Shown here: positions 8,744-16,774 of the stretch, piece by piece
How positions within the stretch are numbered: the stretch's first letter is position 1
How the letters are laid out: each line of letters begins with the position of its first letter
Origin: Conexibacter woesei DSM 14684
GTDB taxonomy: Bacteria > Actinomycetota > Thermoleophilia > Solirubrobacterales > Solirubrobacteraceae
DNA: 64,000 nucleotides
Direction of reading: 5' to 3'
Assembly: GCF_000025265.1 (NCBI RefSeq)
Contig: NC_013739.1
Span: 6,062,001 to 6,126,000, forward strand
Program-made: the position numbers and the translations under genes
The notes under the pieces: generated by a model
What the model saw: the letters and a program-made list of their open reading frames with translations, nothing else
What the model was told of the DNA's origin: nothing
Databases searched by the model: none

Positions 8744-8774
8744 GCCGGACAGGGAATCACGTCCGGGACTTGAC

Positions 8775-8792
8775 TTCAAGCGCGCTTTAAGA
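8775..8792. promoter_or_regulatory. candidate sox box
   Basis: CTTCAAGCGCGCTTTAAG is an 18-base palindrome with one mismatched pair. It has the CAAG-n4-CTTG-like core spacing of known SoxR sites. It lies 32 bases upstream of the soxR ATG, where an autoregulatory site would be expected. A TTGACT string at 8771 overlaps it on the plus strand, but no gene begins there. Confidence 0.5.
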
Positions 8793-8794
8793 GA

Positions 8795-9367
8795 TCACGC
8801 AGGCAGCGCGGCCCCCAGCCGCGCCAGCGCCCCCTGCATGCGCTCGCCGTCGATCGCGAGCGACGGATCGACCAGGGCCTGGAACAGCAGGCCGTTGAAG
8901 AGCGCGAGCACGAGCCCGGCGGAGTCCTCGCCCGCCTCGTCGTCGCCCAACGCCAGCAAGGCGGCGACGCTCGGACGGGTCCGCCGAAAGCCCGCGACGA
9001 GCGTCTCGGCGACGCGGTCGTCGTGCTGCGCCCTCGCGACCGCGCCGAGAAACGTCCGGGCGAGGCCGGCGTGCCGATCGCGCGTCTCCTCGACCGCCGC
9101 TGCGGCGCGGCGGATCCGCACTCCCGGCTCCTCGGCGGCGACGCCGGCGAGCACGGCGGCGATCTCGGCGAGCCAGCGGTCGAGACCTTCGACCACCGCC
9201 ACCGTCACGAGCTCGTCCTTGGAGCCGAAGTGGTAGGCGATCGACGCGAGGTTGGCCCCGGACTCCTCGGCGATCGCACGCGCCGTGATCCGCTCGGGCG
9301 GAAGCCGTTCGAGGCAGCGGAGCGTGCCCTCGATCAGGTTCGCGCGATTGCTGCGCTGCGGACTCAC
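8795..9367 (-). CDS. TetR-family regulator
   Basis: A 190-residue regulator. The helix-turn-helix region ITARAIAEESGANLASIAYHF is followed by GSKDELV, and the remainder is a helical ligand-binding domain resembling the TetR_C subgroup of TcmR/AefR-type proteins. It is divergent from a small DoxX-like membrane protein gene, with a clear 22-base palindrome in the 73-base gap. It probably represses that gene and itself. The effector is unknown. SoxR is encoded 51 bases downstream on the same strand. Confidence 0.85.
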   Translation of the reverse strand: MSPQRSNRANLIEGTLRCLERLPPERITARAIAEESGANLASIAYHFGSKDELVTVAVVEGLDRWLAEIAAVLAGVAAEEPGVRIRRAAAAVEETRDRHAGLARTFLGAVARAQHDDRVAETLVAGFRRTRPSVAALLALGDDEAGEDSAGLVLALFNGLLFQALVDPSLAIDGERMQGALARLGAALPA

Positions 9368-9388
9368 GCACCGGCCTCTCTTCCATTC

Positions 9389-9410
9389 AATTTGAACATA
9401 TGTTTAGATT
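9389..9410. promoter_or_regulatory. candidate TetR operator between regulator and DoxX gene
   Basis: The halves AATTTGAACAT and ATGTTTAGATT are inverted repeats matching at nine of eleven positions. The site is markedly AT-rich for this genome and lies midway between the two divergent starts. Size and placement are typical of a TetR-family operator. Confidence 0.55.
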
Positions 9411-9440
9411 GACAGCTCGGTCTCGCACACGGGAGTCCTC

Positions 9441-9791
9441 ATGTTCGCCGCCACCGTCGTTCTCTCCACCCTCCTCGCCGTGCTTCTGACGGCCTCCGCC
9501 GCGAGCAAGCTGGCCCGCCGCCCGCAGATCGTGGCGAGCGCCACCCGCGTCGGCTTTCCCGCCGACCGGCTCGACCGTCTCGCGGTCATCCTCCTCGCCG
9601 GCGCGGCGGGACTGCTGCTCGGCCTCGCGTGGGCGCCGATCGGCGTCGCCGCGGCGATCGGCGTGGTCCTCTACTTCCTCGTGACCGTCGCGTTCCACCT
9701 CCGCGCCGGCGACGCCGAGCATCTGCCGTCGCCGCTCGCGTTCGAGCTGCTTGCGGTCGCCGCCCTCGCGCTCCGGGTCGCGACGCTCTAG
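9441..9791 (+). CDS. DoxX-like small membrane protein
   Basis: A 116-residue protein with four hydrophobic segments (about residues 3-22, 49-66, 69-83 and 98-114). The first helix carries a small-residue-rich LLTASAASKLA motif as in DoxX/MauE-like proteins. Family members are often placed in thiol or quinone redox functions, but most are uncharacterised. A GGGAG ribosome-binding site lies six bases before the ATG. It is the only apparent target of the divergent TetR regulator. Function remains open. Confidence 0.75.
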   Translation: MFAATVVLSTLLAVLLTASAASKLARRPQIVASATRVGFPADRLDRLAVILLAGAAGLLLGLAWAPIGVAAAIGVVLYFLVTVAFHLRAGDAEHLPSPLAFELLAVAALALRVATL

Positions 9792-9807
9792 CGACAGCGG
9801 CCGGCGG

Positions 9808-10380
9808 TCAGGCCATCAGCTCCGCGCGGACGATCGCCGCAGCCTGCGCGCCGACGACCTCCAGCGCCTCCGTCGAGCGCGCGGCGCGGCACAGCAGGAA
9901 GGCGCCTTCGAGCAGGGTCAGCATCACGATCGCCAGCTCGCGCGCGCGGTCCGGCGCGATCCCCGCGTCCGCCAGCCGTCTGGCCAGCGCGGCCAGCCAG
10001 CTCTCGAAGACGTCGTGCGAGGCCTGCCGCATCGGCTCGCTGACGCTCGCGGTCTCGAGCGTGATCGTCGCGATCGGGCAGGCGTCGGCGTAGCCGCTCG
10101 CGGCGAGGTGCTCGGCGGCTCCGGAGAAGAACAGCTCGACACCGGAGACGATGTCCGGCGCGGGGTCGATCACGACCTCCACGAGCGTCGCGTAGAACGG
10201 GCCCGCGAGCCGGATCACCTGCTCGCCGAGCTGCTCCTTGCCGCCCGGGAAGTGGTGGTAGAGCGAGCCGAAGGGCGCGTCGGCGGCCGCGACGACCTGC
10301 TTGACGCCCGTGCCCGTGTAGCCCTGGCGGCCGAACAGCTCGGCGCCCGCGTTGACGATGCGCTCCTTCGTGGTCGACAC
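9808..10380 (-). CDS. TetR-family regulator (LmrA/YxaF-like)
   Basis: A regulator of about 190 residues. The DNA-binding segment has the LmrA/YxaF signature: VKQVVAAADAPFGSLYHHFP then GGKEQLGEQV, and a C-terminal domain with the ACPIATITLETA motif common in that subfamily. The start is placed at GTG 10380, five bases after GAGGA; an ATG at 10431 would add 17 residues and lacks a ribosome-binding site. It is divergent from an alpha/beta hydrolase operon, the likely target. LmrA/QacR-type members respond to aromatic or cationic compounds. Confidence 0.83.
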   Translation of the reverse strand: MSTTKERIVNAGAELFGRQGYTGTGVKQVVAAADAPFGSLYHHFPGGKEQLGEQVIRLAGPFYATLVEVVIDPAPDIVSGVELFFSGAAEHLAASGYADACPIATITLETASVSEPMRQASHDVFESWLAALARRLADAGIAPDRARELAIVMLTLLEGAFLLCRAARSTEALEVVGAQAAAIVRAELMA

Positions 10381-10444
10381 GGCGGTCCTCGGGATCGTGG
10401 TTGCCAGGCGGTTGCCAGCCGAGCCGAGCATAGCTAGTCTGCGC

Positions 10445-10456
10445 TAGAGCGATCTA
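10445..10456. promoter_or_regulatory. candidate LmrA-type operator
   Basis: TAGAGCGATCTA has perfect four-base arms around a four-base centre. It resembles the TAGA-n-TCTA form of LmrA/YxaF sites and lies 25 bases upstream of the hydrolase start, between the divergent genes. The arms are short, so this is only suggestive. Confidence 0.3.
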
Positions 10457-10480
10457 CCTAATCGTCCACGGAGGCCCGCC

Positions 10481-11350
10481 ATGCCCGACGTCCGCCTGCC
10501 GCAGGGCACGATCGAATACGAGGACAGCGGCGAGCCGCCGGGCGGCGGACCGACCGTCGTGCTGCTCCACGGCCTGTTCATGGACGGCACCGTCTGGCGC
10601 AAGGTCGTGCCGGAGCTGGCACACGACGCGCGCGTGATCCGCCCGACCCTGCCGCTCGGCGCGCACCGCATTCCGATGGAGCCGGACGCCGACCTCTCGC
10701 TGCGCGGCATGACGCGCCTCGTCGCCGCCTTCCTCGACGCGCTCGACCTGCGCGACGTCGTGCTCGTGCTGAACGACTGGGGCGGCCCGCTGCTGCTCGT
10801 CGAGGAGGGGCTGGACGAGCGCGTCGGCCGCTTCGTCTTCGTCGCCTGCGAGCTGTTCGACAACTTCCCGCCCGGGATCCCCGGCCGGCTGGCGGCGCTC
10901 GCGGGGCGGCTCGGCCCGGCCGGCGTCCGGTTCGCCGTGCAGCCGCTGCGCTCCCGCACGCTGCGGCGCTTCCCGCTGCTGTTCGGCTGGATGAGCAAGC
11001 GCCCGGTCGACCCTGAGGTGTCCGACCGCTGGTTCGAGCCGGTGCTGACCCAGCACGCGATCCGCCGCGACCTCGCGAAGTACGCCGGCTCGCGCTTCAC
11101 CGCGGACGAGACGACGGCGGCGACCGAGCGCCTGCGCGACTTCGATCGGCCGGCGCTCGTCGTCTGGGCGCCGGAGGACAAGCTGATGCCGCGCGACCAC
11201 GGGCGCCGGCTCGCGGAGCTGCTGCCGCAGGGCCGCCTCGTCGAGATCGAGGACAGCTACACGCTGATCCCCGAGGACCAGCCGGCCGCGCTCACCGCCC
11301 ACCTGCGCGACTTCGTCGCCGACGCCGATGACGCCGCAGCAGCGGCGTAG
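10481..11350 (+). CDS. alpha/beta hydrolase with aspartate nucleophile elbow
   Basis: A 289-residue alpha/beta-hydrolase-fold protein. The oxyanion motif is LLHGLF, and the nucleophile elbow reads L-N-D-W-G-G, so the nucleophile is Asp as in haloalkane dehalogenases and fluoroacetate dehalogenases rather than Ser. Where the catalytic His is normally followed by a hydrophobic residue and E-x-P, this protein has EDSYTLIPEDQP with no His. A paralogue at 30655 shares both features. It therefore may be an atypical or non-hydrolytic member. A GGAGG site precedes the ATG; it overlaps the next gene by 23 bases and is probably controlled by the divergent TetR. Confidence 0.82.
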   Translation: MPDVRLPQGTIEYEDSGEPPGGGPTVVLLHGLFMDGTVWRKVVPELAHDARVIRPTLPLGAHRIPMEPDADLSLRGMTRLVAAFLDALDLRDVVLVLNDWGGPLLLVEEGLDERVGRFVFVACELFDNFPPGIPGRLAALAGRLGPAGVRFAVQPLRSRTLRRFPLLFGWMSKRPVDPEVSDRWFEPVLTQHAIRRDLAKYAGSRFTADETTAATERLRDFDRPALVVWAPEDKLMPRDHGRRLAELLPQGRLVEIEDSYTLIPEDQPAALTAHLRDFVADADDAAAAA

Positions 11351-11816
11351 GGGCGCGCTGCTCGCCGGCGCCGCCGCGCTCGCGGCGGTCGCCTACCCGC
11401 GCGCGATCGCCGTCGCGCTCCAGCACAACCTCGCGCGGCTGCGCGCCGGCGACCCCGGCCCGCTGCTGCGCTTCTACGCCGACGACGTCCGCTTCAGCTT
11501 CCCGGGCGACAGCTCGTGGTCGGGCGAGCTGACGTCGAAGGCGGAGCTGCGGGCGTGGCTGGAGCGGTTCGTGCGGATCGGCCTCCAGCTCCACGCCGAC
11601 GAGATCGCGATCAGCGGCGGCCCGTGGAGAACGACCTTCTGCATCCGCTGCAGCGACCAGCTGCGCGACGACGACGACACGATCGTCTACGAGAACCGCG
11701 CGGTCATCTGGGGCACGATGCGCTGGGGCAGAGTGCGCGCCTACGAGGTCTACGAGGACACGCAGAGAAGCGCCGCGCTCGACGCCTGGGTCGCCGAGCA
11801 CCGGCCCGGCATCTAG
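11328..11816 (+). CDS. SnoaL/NTF2-like protein
   Basis: A 162-residue protein with an N-terminal hydrophobic stretch (about residues 10-30) that could anchor it, followed by a single NTF2/SnoaL-like cone domain (LLRFYADDVRFSFPGDSSW, then ENRAVIWGTMRWGRV). The fold binds or isomerises small hydrophobic molecules, or serves as a polyketide cyclase-like domain; no catalytic pair can be confidently assigned. It overlaps the upstream hydrolase by 23 bases, so translation is probably coupled and the two proteins probably act on related compounds. Confidence 0.7.
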   Translation: MTPQQRRRGALLAGAAALAAVAYPRAIAVALQHNLARLRAGDPGPLLRFYADDVRFSFPGDSSWSGELTSKAELRAWLERFVRIGLQLHADEIAISGGPWRTTFCIRCSDQLRDDDDTIVYENRAVIWGTMRWGRVRAYEVYEDTQRSAALDAWVAEHRPGI

Positions 11817-11821
11817 ATCGT

Positions 11822-12460
11822 CTAGCCGTTCAGCACGAACCGGCTCGCCTCGCGCAGCCGCTCGACGAGGTGGGGCGGCGCGCTCTGCGCCGAGCCGGCC
11901 GCGTATGGCGGCTGCGGGTCGTACTCGATCCCCAGCTGGATCGTCTGCGCGACCTCGTCGCCGGCGATCCGGCCGGCGAGCGTCAGCGCCATGTCGATCC
12001 CGGCCGAGACGCCCGCGGCGGTGACGTACTTGCCGTCGAAGACGACGCGCTCGTGCGCCGGCTCGGCACCGCGCCCCGTCAGCTGCTCGAGCGCGAGCCA
12101 GTGCGAGGTCGCGCGGCGGCCTCTGAGCAGCCCCGCGGCGGCGAGGATCAGCGAGCCGGTGCAGACCGAGGTCGTCCACGTGCTCGTCGCGTCAGCGGCG
12201 CGCAGCCACGCGTGCAGCGGACCGTCCTCCATCTGCTCCATCTGCCCCGGTCCGCCGGGGACGAGCACGACATCGGGCGAGGGCACCGCAGCGAGCGCGA
12301 CGTCGGCGACGAGGCCGAGGCTGCCGACGTCGGTCCGCACCGTCCCCGCCTCGACAGCGGCGAAGACGACCTCGGCGCCCGGCATGCGGCTGAGCACCTC
12401 GTAGGGGCCGATCGCGTCGAGCGCGGTGACGCGGTCGTAGAGGACGATCACGATCTGCAT
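11822..12460 (-). CDS. DJ-1/PfpI family protein (isonitrile hydratase-like)
   Basis: A 212-residue class I glutamine-amidotransferase-like protein. The family nucleophile Cys lies in SVCTGSLILAAAG, and the segment GVSAGIDMALTLA matches the isonitrile hydratase/ThiJ group. Start at ATG 12460, 12 bases after AAGGGA. A second ATG at 12475 would overlap the upstream regulator stop as ATGA. The upstream gene encodes an AraC protein carrying the same domain, so this may be a duplicated sensor/enzyme pair. Its substrate is unknown; family members hydrate isonitriles or remove glyoxal adducts. Confidence 0.8.
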   Translation of the reverse strand: MQIVIVLYDRVTALDAIGPYEVLSRMPGAEVVFAAVEAGTVRTDVGSLGLVADVALAAVPSPDVVLVPGGPGQMEQMEDGPLHAWLRAADATSTWTTSVCTGSLILAAAGLLRGRRATSHWLALEQLTGRGAEPAHERVVFDGKYVTAAGVSAGIDMALTLAGRIAGDEVAQTIQLGIEYDPQPPYAAGSAQSAPPHLVERLREASRFVLNG

Positions 12461-12471
12461 GGCTGATCCCT

Positions 12472-13434
12472 TCATCGGGTGACGAGCTGGAAGCGGCGGC
12501 GGTACTCGGCCGGCGAGACGCCGAGCGCCTTCGCGAACGCGCGGCGCATCGTCTCCGGCGCACCGTAGCCGGACGCGCGGGCGACGACCTCGACCCCGTC
12601 GCGCGACTCCTCCAGCAGACGGCGCGCCGTCTCCAGGCGCGTGCGGTCGACGTAGCGGCCGGGCGGGACGCCGACCTCGGCGGCGAACGCGCGGGCGAAC
12701 TGACGCGGCGACAGGTTCGCGCGCAGCGCGAGCGCCTCGACCGACAGGTCCGCGGCGGGGTGCTCCGCGATCCACTGCTGCACCTCGCGCAGCGGCTCGC
12801 GCTGGGCGACCTGCGCCGACAGCTGCGCGCTGAACTGCGTCTGCCCGCCCGGCCGGCGCAGGAAGACGACGAGGTGCTGCGCGACGGTCAGCGCGACCTC
12901 GCGGCCGGCGTCCTCCTCCACCAGCGCGAGCGCCGCGTCGATCCCGGCGGTGACGCCGGCCGAGGTCGTCACGGCGCCGTCGCGGACGTAGATCGGCTCC
13001 GGGTCGACCTCGACGCGGGGGAAGCGCCGCGCGAACGCGGCGCACGCGGCCCAGTGCGTCGTCGCGCGGCGGCCGTCGAGCAGGCCGGCCTCGCCGAGCA
13101 GGTAGGCGCCGGTGCAGACCGACAGGACGCGCCGCGCGCGCGGCGCTCGGCGGCGCAGCCAGGCGACGAGGCGCGGATCGGGCGCGCGCGTGCCCTCGCC
13201 ACCGGGCACGACGAGCGTGTGCGGCGTGCGCGCCGCGCCCAAGGCGACGTCGGGCGTGAGCGTCAGCCCGCTCGTGCTGCGGACCGGCGCGCCGTCGAGG
13301 CTCGCCGTCCGCACGCGGTACGGCGGCCGGCAGGCGGGATGGCGCGCCGCGCCGGCGAAGACCTCCACCGGCCCGCTGACGTCGAGGCTCTGGACGCCGT
13401 CGAACAGGACGACGAGCACGTCGCGCGCTTCCAT
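12472..13434 (-). CDS. AraC-family regulator with DJ-1/PfpI domain (GlxA/FtrA type)
   Basis: A fusion of about 320 residues. Residues 1-185 form a DJ-1/PfpI domain (SVCTGAYLLGEAGLL, then SAGVTAGIDAALALVEE), and the last 100 residues form an AraC double helix-turn-helix (LSVEALALRANLSPRQFARAF and VEVVARASGYGAPETMRRAF). This is the GlxA/FtrA architecture, in which the amidotransferase-like domain senses a ligand. The start is placed at ATG 13434, where the conserved domain begins. It is followed by the stand-alone DJ-1 protein gene with near-overlap and probably drives it. Confidence 0.87.
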   Translation of the reverse strand: MEARDVLVVLFDGVQSLDVSGPVEVFAGAARHPACRPPYRVRTASLDGAPVRSTSGLTLTPDVALGAARTPHTLVVPGGEGTRAPDPRLVAWLRRRAPRARRVLSVCTGAYLLGEAGLLDGRRATTHWAACAAFARRFPRVEVDPEPIYVRDGAVTTSAGVTAGIDAALALVEEDAGREVALTVAQHLVVFLRRPGGQTQFSAQLSAQVAQREPLREVQQWIAEHPAADLSVEALALRANLSPRQFARAFAAEVGVPPGRYVDRTRLETARRLLEESRDGVEVVARASGYGAPETMRRAFAKALGVSPAEYRRRFQLVTR

Positions 13435-13498
13435 CGGTCCATCATCGCGCCGCGCCACGATGGCAGCAAGGACACGCACCCCACCTTTTCTGCCGTCG

Positions 13499-14335
13499 TC
13501 AGGTCGCGGACAGCACGCCGGTCGCGACGAGCAGCAGCACGAGCGTGCCGAGTACGACGCGGTAGACGATGAAGACCGTGTAGGTGTGTCTGGCGATGAA
13601 GCGCAGCAGCCACGCGACCGCGGCGTAGGCGACGACGAAGCTGACGGCGGTGGCGACGATCGTCGGACCCCAGCCGACGCCGTTGGAGATGTCGTCGAAC
13701 TTCGTCACCGTCTGCAGCAGGCCGGCGGCGCTCAGCGCCGGGATCGAGAGGAAGAACGACAGCCGTGTGACGGTGACGCGGTCCAGGCCGCGCAGCAGAC
13801 CGGCCGACATCGTCGCGCCGGAGCGCGAGACGCCCGGGATCAGCGCGAGGCACTGCGTGATGCCGATGATCAGCGTGTCGCGCCAGGTCACGTCCTGCTC
13901 GTGGCGTTCCTGCGTCGCGTGGCGGTCGGCGAACCACATCACGCCGCTCCACAGGATCAGCGCCGTGCCGACGAACCAGAGGCTGCGCAGCGTCGTCTCG
14001 ATCTGGTCCTTGAACAGCAGGCCGACGATCCCGATCGGGATCGAGCCGAGGATCACCGCCCACGCGAAGCGGTAGTCGAGGTCTCTGCGGTGCTCGGGCC
14101 GGCGCAGGCCGCGGAAGAAGGCGCTCACGAGCCGCACCGCGTCTCTGCGCAGGAACAGCAGCGTCGCCAGCACCGCCCCGACCTGGATGATCGCCGTGAA
14201 GGCGGTGATGTCCGGATCGTCGAGCTGGTAGCCGAAGGCGCTCTCGAGGATCGTCAGATGCCCGGTGCTGGACACGGGCAGGAACTCTGTGACGCCCTCG
14301 ACGGCTCCGAGGACGATCGCGTGCCACAAGTCCAT
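13499..14335 (-). CDS. uppP: undecaprenyl-diphosphatase UppP/BacA
   Basis: A 278-residue polytopic membrane phosphatase that recycles undecaprenyl pyrophosphate, the carrier for cell-wall precursors; family members confer bacitracin tolerance. Both signature blocks are present: EGVTEFLPVSSTGHL near residues 13-27 and the PGVSRSG loop. Seven or eight hydrophobic helices follow the usual pattern. The start is at the ATG immediately before the conserved N-terminus (MDLWHAIVLGAVEG). It is divergent from nhaA with a 69-base gap. Confidence 0.93.
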   Translation of the reverse strand: MDLWHAIVLGAVEGVTEFLPVSSTGHLTILESAFGYQLDDPDITAFTAIIQVGAVLATLLFLRRDAVRLVSAFFRGLRRPEHRRDLDYRFAWAVILGSIPIGIVGLLFKDQIETTLRSLWFVGTALILWSGVMWFADRHATQERHEQDVTWRDTLIIGITQCLALIPGVSRSGATMSAGLLRGLDRVTVTRLSFFLSIPALSAAGLLQTVTKFDDISNGVGWGPTIVATAVSFVVAYAAVAWLLRFIARHTYTVFIVYRVVLGTLVLLLVATGVLSAT

Positions 14336-14404
14336 CGGCGGGCACCCTACTATGCCGGCGCGCGCGGTCCGATTCCGGCGCAGCCGATAGCATCGACCGT
14401 CTGG

Positions 14405-15730
14405 GTGTGCCGGGAAGACTGGTCGGCGACACACGTCGTCGACCCCGAAAGCGTCAGTTTGTCCTCACCTCCCCAGCCACCCGAGCAGAGCCGCGCCGGC
14501 GCCGTCAAGGAGACGGTGCGCGCGAAGGTCGTCGACCCGCTGACGGACTTCCTCCAGGACGAGACCGCCGGCGGCATCGTCCTGTTCGTCGCCGCGCTGA
14601 TCGCGCTCGCGTGGGCGAACAGCCCCTGGAGCGACGCCTACTTCGACCTCTGGCACACGCACGTCGAGATCGGGATCGGCAGCGCGTCAATCGATCTCGA
14701 CCTGCACGGCTGGGTCAACGACCTGCTGATGGCGCTGTTCTTCTTCGTCGTCGGGATGGAGATCAAGCGCGAGCTGGTCTCGGGCGAGCTGCAGGACAAG
14801 CGCGCCGCCGCGCTGCCGGCGATCGCCGCGCTCGGCGGGGTCGCGCTGCCGGCGCTGATCTTCACGCTCGTGATCTCCGGGGGCGACGTCGCGAGCGGCT
14901 GGGCGATCCCCGCCGCGACCGACATCGCCTTCGCCGTCGGCGTGCTGGCGCTGCTCGGCGACCGCGTCTCCTCCGGCGTGCGGCTGTTCCTGCTGACGAT
15001 CGCGATCGTCGACGACATCGTCGCGATCGCGATCATCGCGCTCTTCTACGCCGACTCGCTGTCGCTCGTGTGGGTCGCCGTCGCCTACGCCGCGTTCCTG
15101 GCGATCGTGCTGTTCCAGCGCTTCGGCGTCGCGCGCTTCGCCGCCTACGTGCCGCTCGCGCTGATCGCCTGGGTCGCGGTCTACGAATCGGGCGTGCACG
15201 CGACGATCGCCGGCGTCGTGCTCGGCCTGCTCGTGCCCGCGCGCCCGTTCAAGGGCCGTGACGTCCACACCCCGCTGGAGCACCGCCTCCACCCCGTCAG
15301 CGCGTTCGTCGTCGTGCCGCTGTTCGCGCTCGCGAACGCCGGCGTCGACTTCGGCGGGGGCGTCCTCGGCGACGCGCTCTCCAGCAGACTGACGTGGGCG
15401 GTCGTCGCCGGCCTCGTGATCGGCAAGCTGCTGGGGATCGCCGGCGCGACGCTGCTGGCGCTGCGGCTCGGCGTCGGCACGCTGCCGGAGGGGATGGCGC
15501 GCGCGCAGGTGTGGGGCGTCGCCGCGCTCGGCGGGATCGGCTTCACCGTCTCGCTCTTCATCGCCGACCTCGCCTTCGACGACCCGCTGCTGACCGACAC
15601 CGCGAAGGTCGGCATCTTCATCGGCTCGATCGTCAGCGGCGTGCTCGGCGCCGCCCTGCTGACGCGCCGCGCGCGCAACGGCGCGCCCGCGCCGCCGATC
15701 CCGCCGGCGCCGCCCGCCCCGCCCGGCTGA
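14405..15730 (+). CDS. nhaA: Na+/H+ antiporter NhaA
   Basis: A polytopic NhaA antiporter that exchanges sodium for protons. Conserved elements include the N-terminal helix DETAGGIVLFVAALIAL, ATDIAFAVGVLALLG with the key Asp, and the ion-binding Asp pair in TIAIVDDIVAIAIIALFY. A Pro-rich tail ends the protein. The start is uncertain: GTG 14405 lies 11 bases after a TAGCAT hexamer, whereas TTG 14459 would shorten the protein by 18 residues and remove a non-conserved extension. The upstream gap separates it from uppP. Confidence 0.9.
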   Translation: MCREDWSATHVVDPESVSLSSPPQPPEQSRAGAVKETVRAKVVDPLTDFLQDETAGGIVLFVAALIALAWANSPWSDAYFDLWHTHVEIGIGSASIDLDLHGWVNDLLMALFFFVVGMEIKRELVSGELQDKRAAALPAIAALGGVALPALIFTLVISGGDVASGWAIPAATDIAFAVGVLALLGDRVSSGVRLFLLTIAIVDDIVAIAIIALFYADSLSLVWVAVAYAAFLAIVLFQRFGVARFAAYVPLALIAWVAVYESGVHATIAGVVLGLLVPARPFKGRDVHTPLEHRLHPVSAFVVVPLFALANAGVDFGGGVLGDALSSRLTWAVVAGLVIGKLLGIAGATLLALRLGVGTLPEGMARAQVWGVAALGGIGFTVSLFIADLAFDDPLLTDTAKVGIFIGSIVSGVLGAALLTRRARNGAPAPPIPPAPPAPPG

Positions 15731-16774
15731 CTACGCCGCGCGGCTCTCGTCGCGGATCTCGCCGACCAGCTCCTCCAGCACGTCCTCCAGCGCCGCGACG
15801 CCGAGCACGTTGCCGGCCGCGTCGAGCACCTGCGCGAGGTGGGCGCCGGAGCGCTGCATCGTCGCGAGCACGGCGCGCAGCCGATCGGTCGCGGCGACCG
15901 ACGGCAGCGGCCGGATCCAGCGCTGCGCGATCGGGCGGGTGCGGTGGCGCTCTCTCAGCTCCAGCGCGTCCTTCAGGTGCAGGTAGCCGACGAGCCCTCC
16001 CTCCGCGTCACGCACCGGGAAGCGCGAGAAGCCCGTCCGCGCGGCCAGCTCCTCGACCTCGGCTGGGGTCACGTCGAGCGGCACCGTCTCGAGCGTGTCG
16101 AGCGGCAGCAGGACGGAGCGCGCATCGCGCTCGGCGAACTTCAGCGCCTCGACCAGAACGTGCCCCTCGGACGGGTCGAGCAGACCCTCGCGCCGCGACT
16201 CCTCGACCAGCCCGGCGACCTCGTCGCGCGTGAACGCGCTCGTGACCTCGTCCTGCGGTCTGACGCCTGCGAGCCGCAGCACCCCGTTCGCGACCCAGTT
16301 GAGGCCGGCGATCGCCGGGTGCAGCACCCGCACGATCAGCACGAGCGGGGGCGCCAGCACGAGCGCCGAGCGGTCCGGGCCGGCGAGCGCGATGTTCTTC
16401 GGCACCATCTCGCCGAGCACGACGTGGAGGAAGCCGATCAGGCCGAGCGCGATCACGAACGCGACCGGGTGGATCAGCGCCGACGGCAGGCCGGCGTCCT
16501 CGAACGGGACCTCCAGCAGGTGCGCGATCGCAGGCTCGCCGAGGACGCCGAGACCGAGCGTGCAGATCGTGATGCCGAGCTGGGCACCGGCCATCATCAG
16601 CGAGACGTGCTCCATCGCGTAGAGCGCGACTCTCGCCGGCCGCGAGCCCTCCTCCGCACGCGGCTCGATCGAGCTGCGGCGGGCGGAGATGAGCGCGAAC
16701 TCGGCGCCGACGAAAAACGCGTTGAGCGCGAGCAGGACGACCGTCAGGCCGATCGCGAACAGGTCCCCGCCCAT
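15731..16774 (-). CDS. CNNM-domain protein with CBS pair, lacking the CorC/HlyC tail
   Basis: A 347-residue protein with an N-terminal CNNM (DUF21) membrane domain of about four helices (residues 1-190, containing HVVLGEMVPKNIAL) and a tandem CBS domain (residues 200-335). It stops soon after LEDVLEELVGEI, so the C-terminal CorC_HlyC domain of its upstream neighbour is absent. CNNM proteins are linked to magnesium efflux or membrane divalent-cation homeostasis. The ATG shares one base with the upstream stop (TGATG), indicating translational coupling. The tandem arrangement resembles Rv1842c-Rv1841c. Confidence 0.87.
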   Translation of the reverse strand: MGGDLFAIGLTVVLLALNAFFVGAEFALISARRSSIEPRAEEGSRPARVALYAMEHVSLMMAGAQLGITICTLGLGVLGEPAIAHLLEVPFEDAGLPSALIHPVAFVIALGLIGFLHVVLGEMVPKNIALAGPDRSALVLAPPLVLIVRVLHPAIAGLNWVANGVLRLAGVRPQDEVTSAFTRDEVAGLVEESRREGLLDPSEGHVLVEALKFAERDARSVLLPLDTLETVPLDVTPAEVEELAARTGFSRFPVRDAEGGLVGYLHLKDALELRERHRTRPIAQRWIRPLPSVAATDRLRAVLATMQRSGAHLAQVLDAAGNVLGVAALEDVLEELVGEIRDESRAA

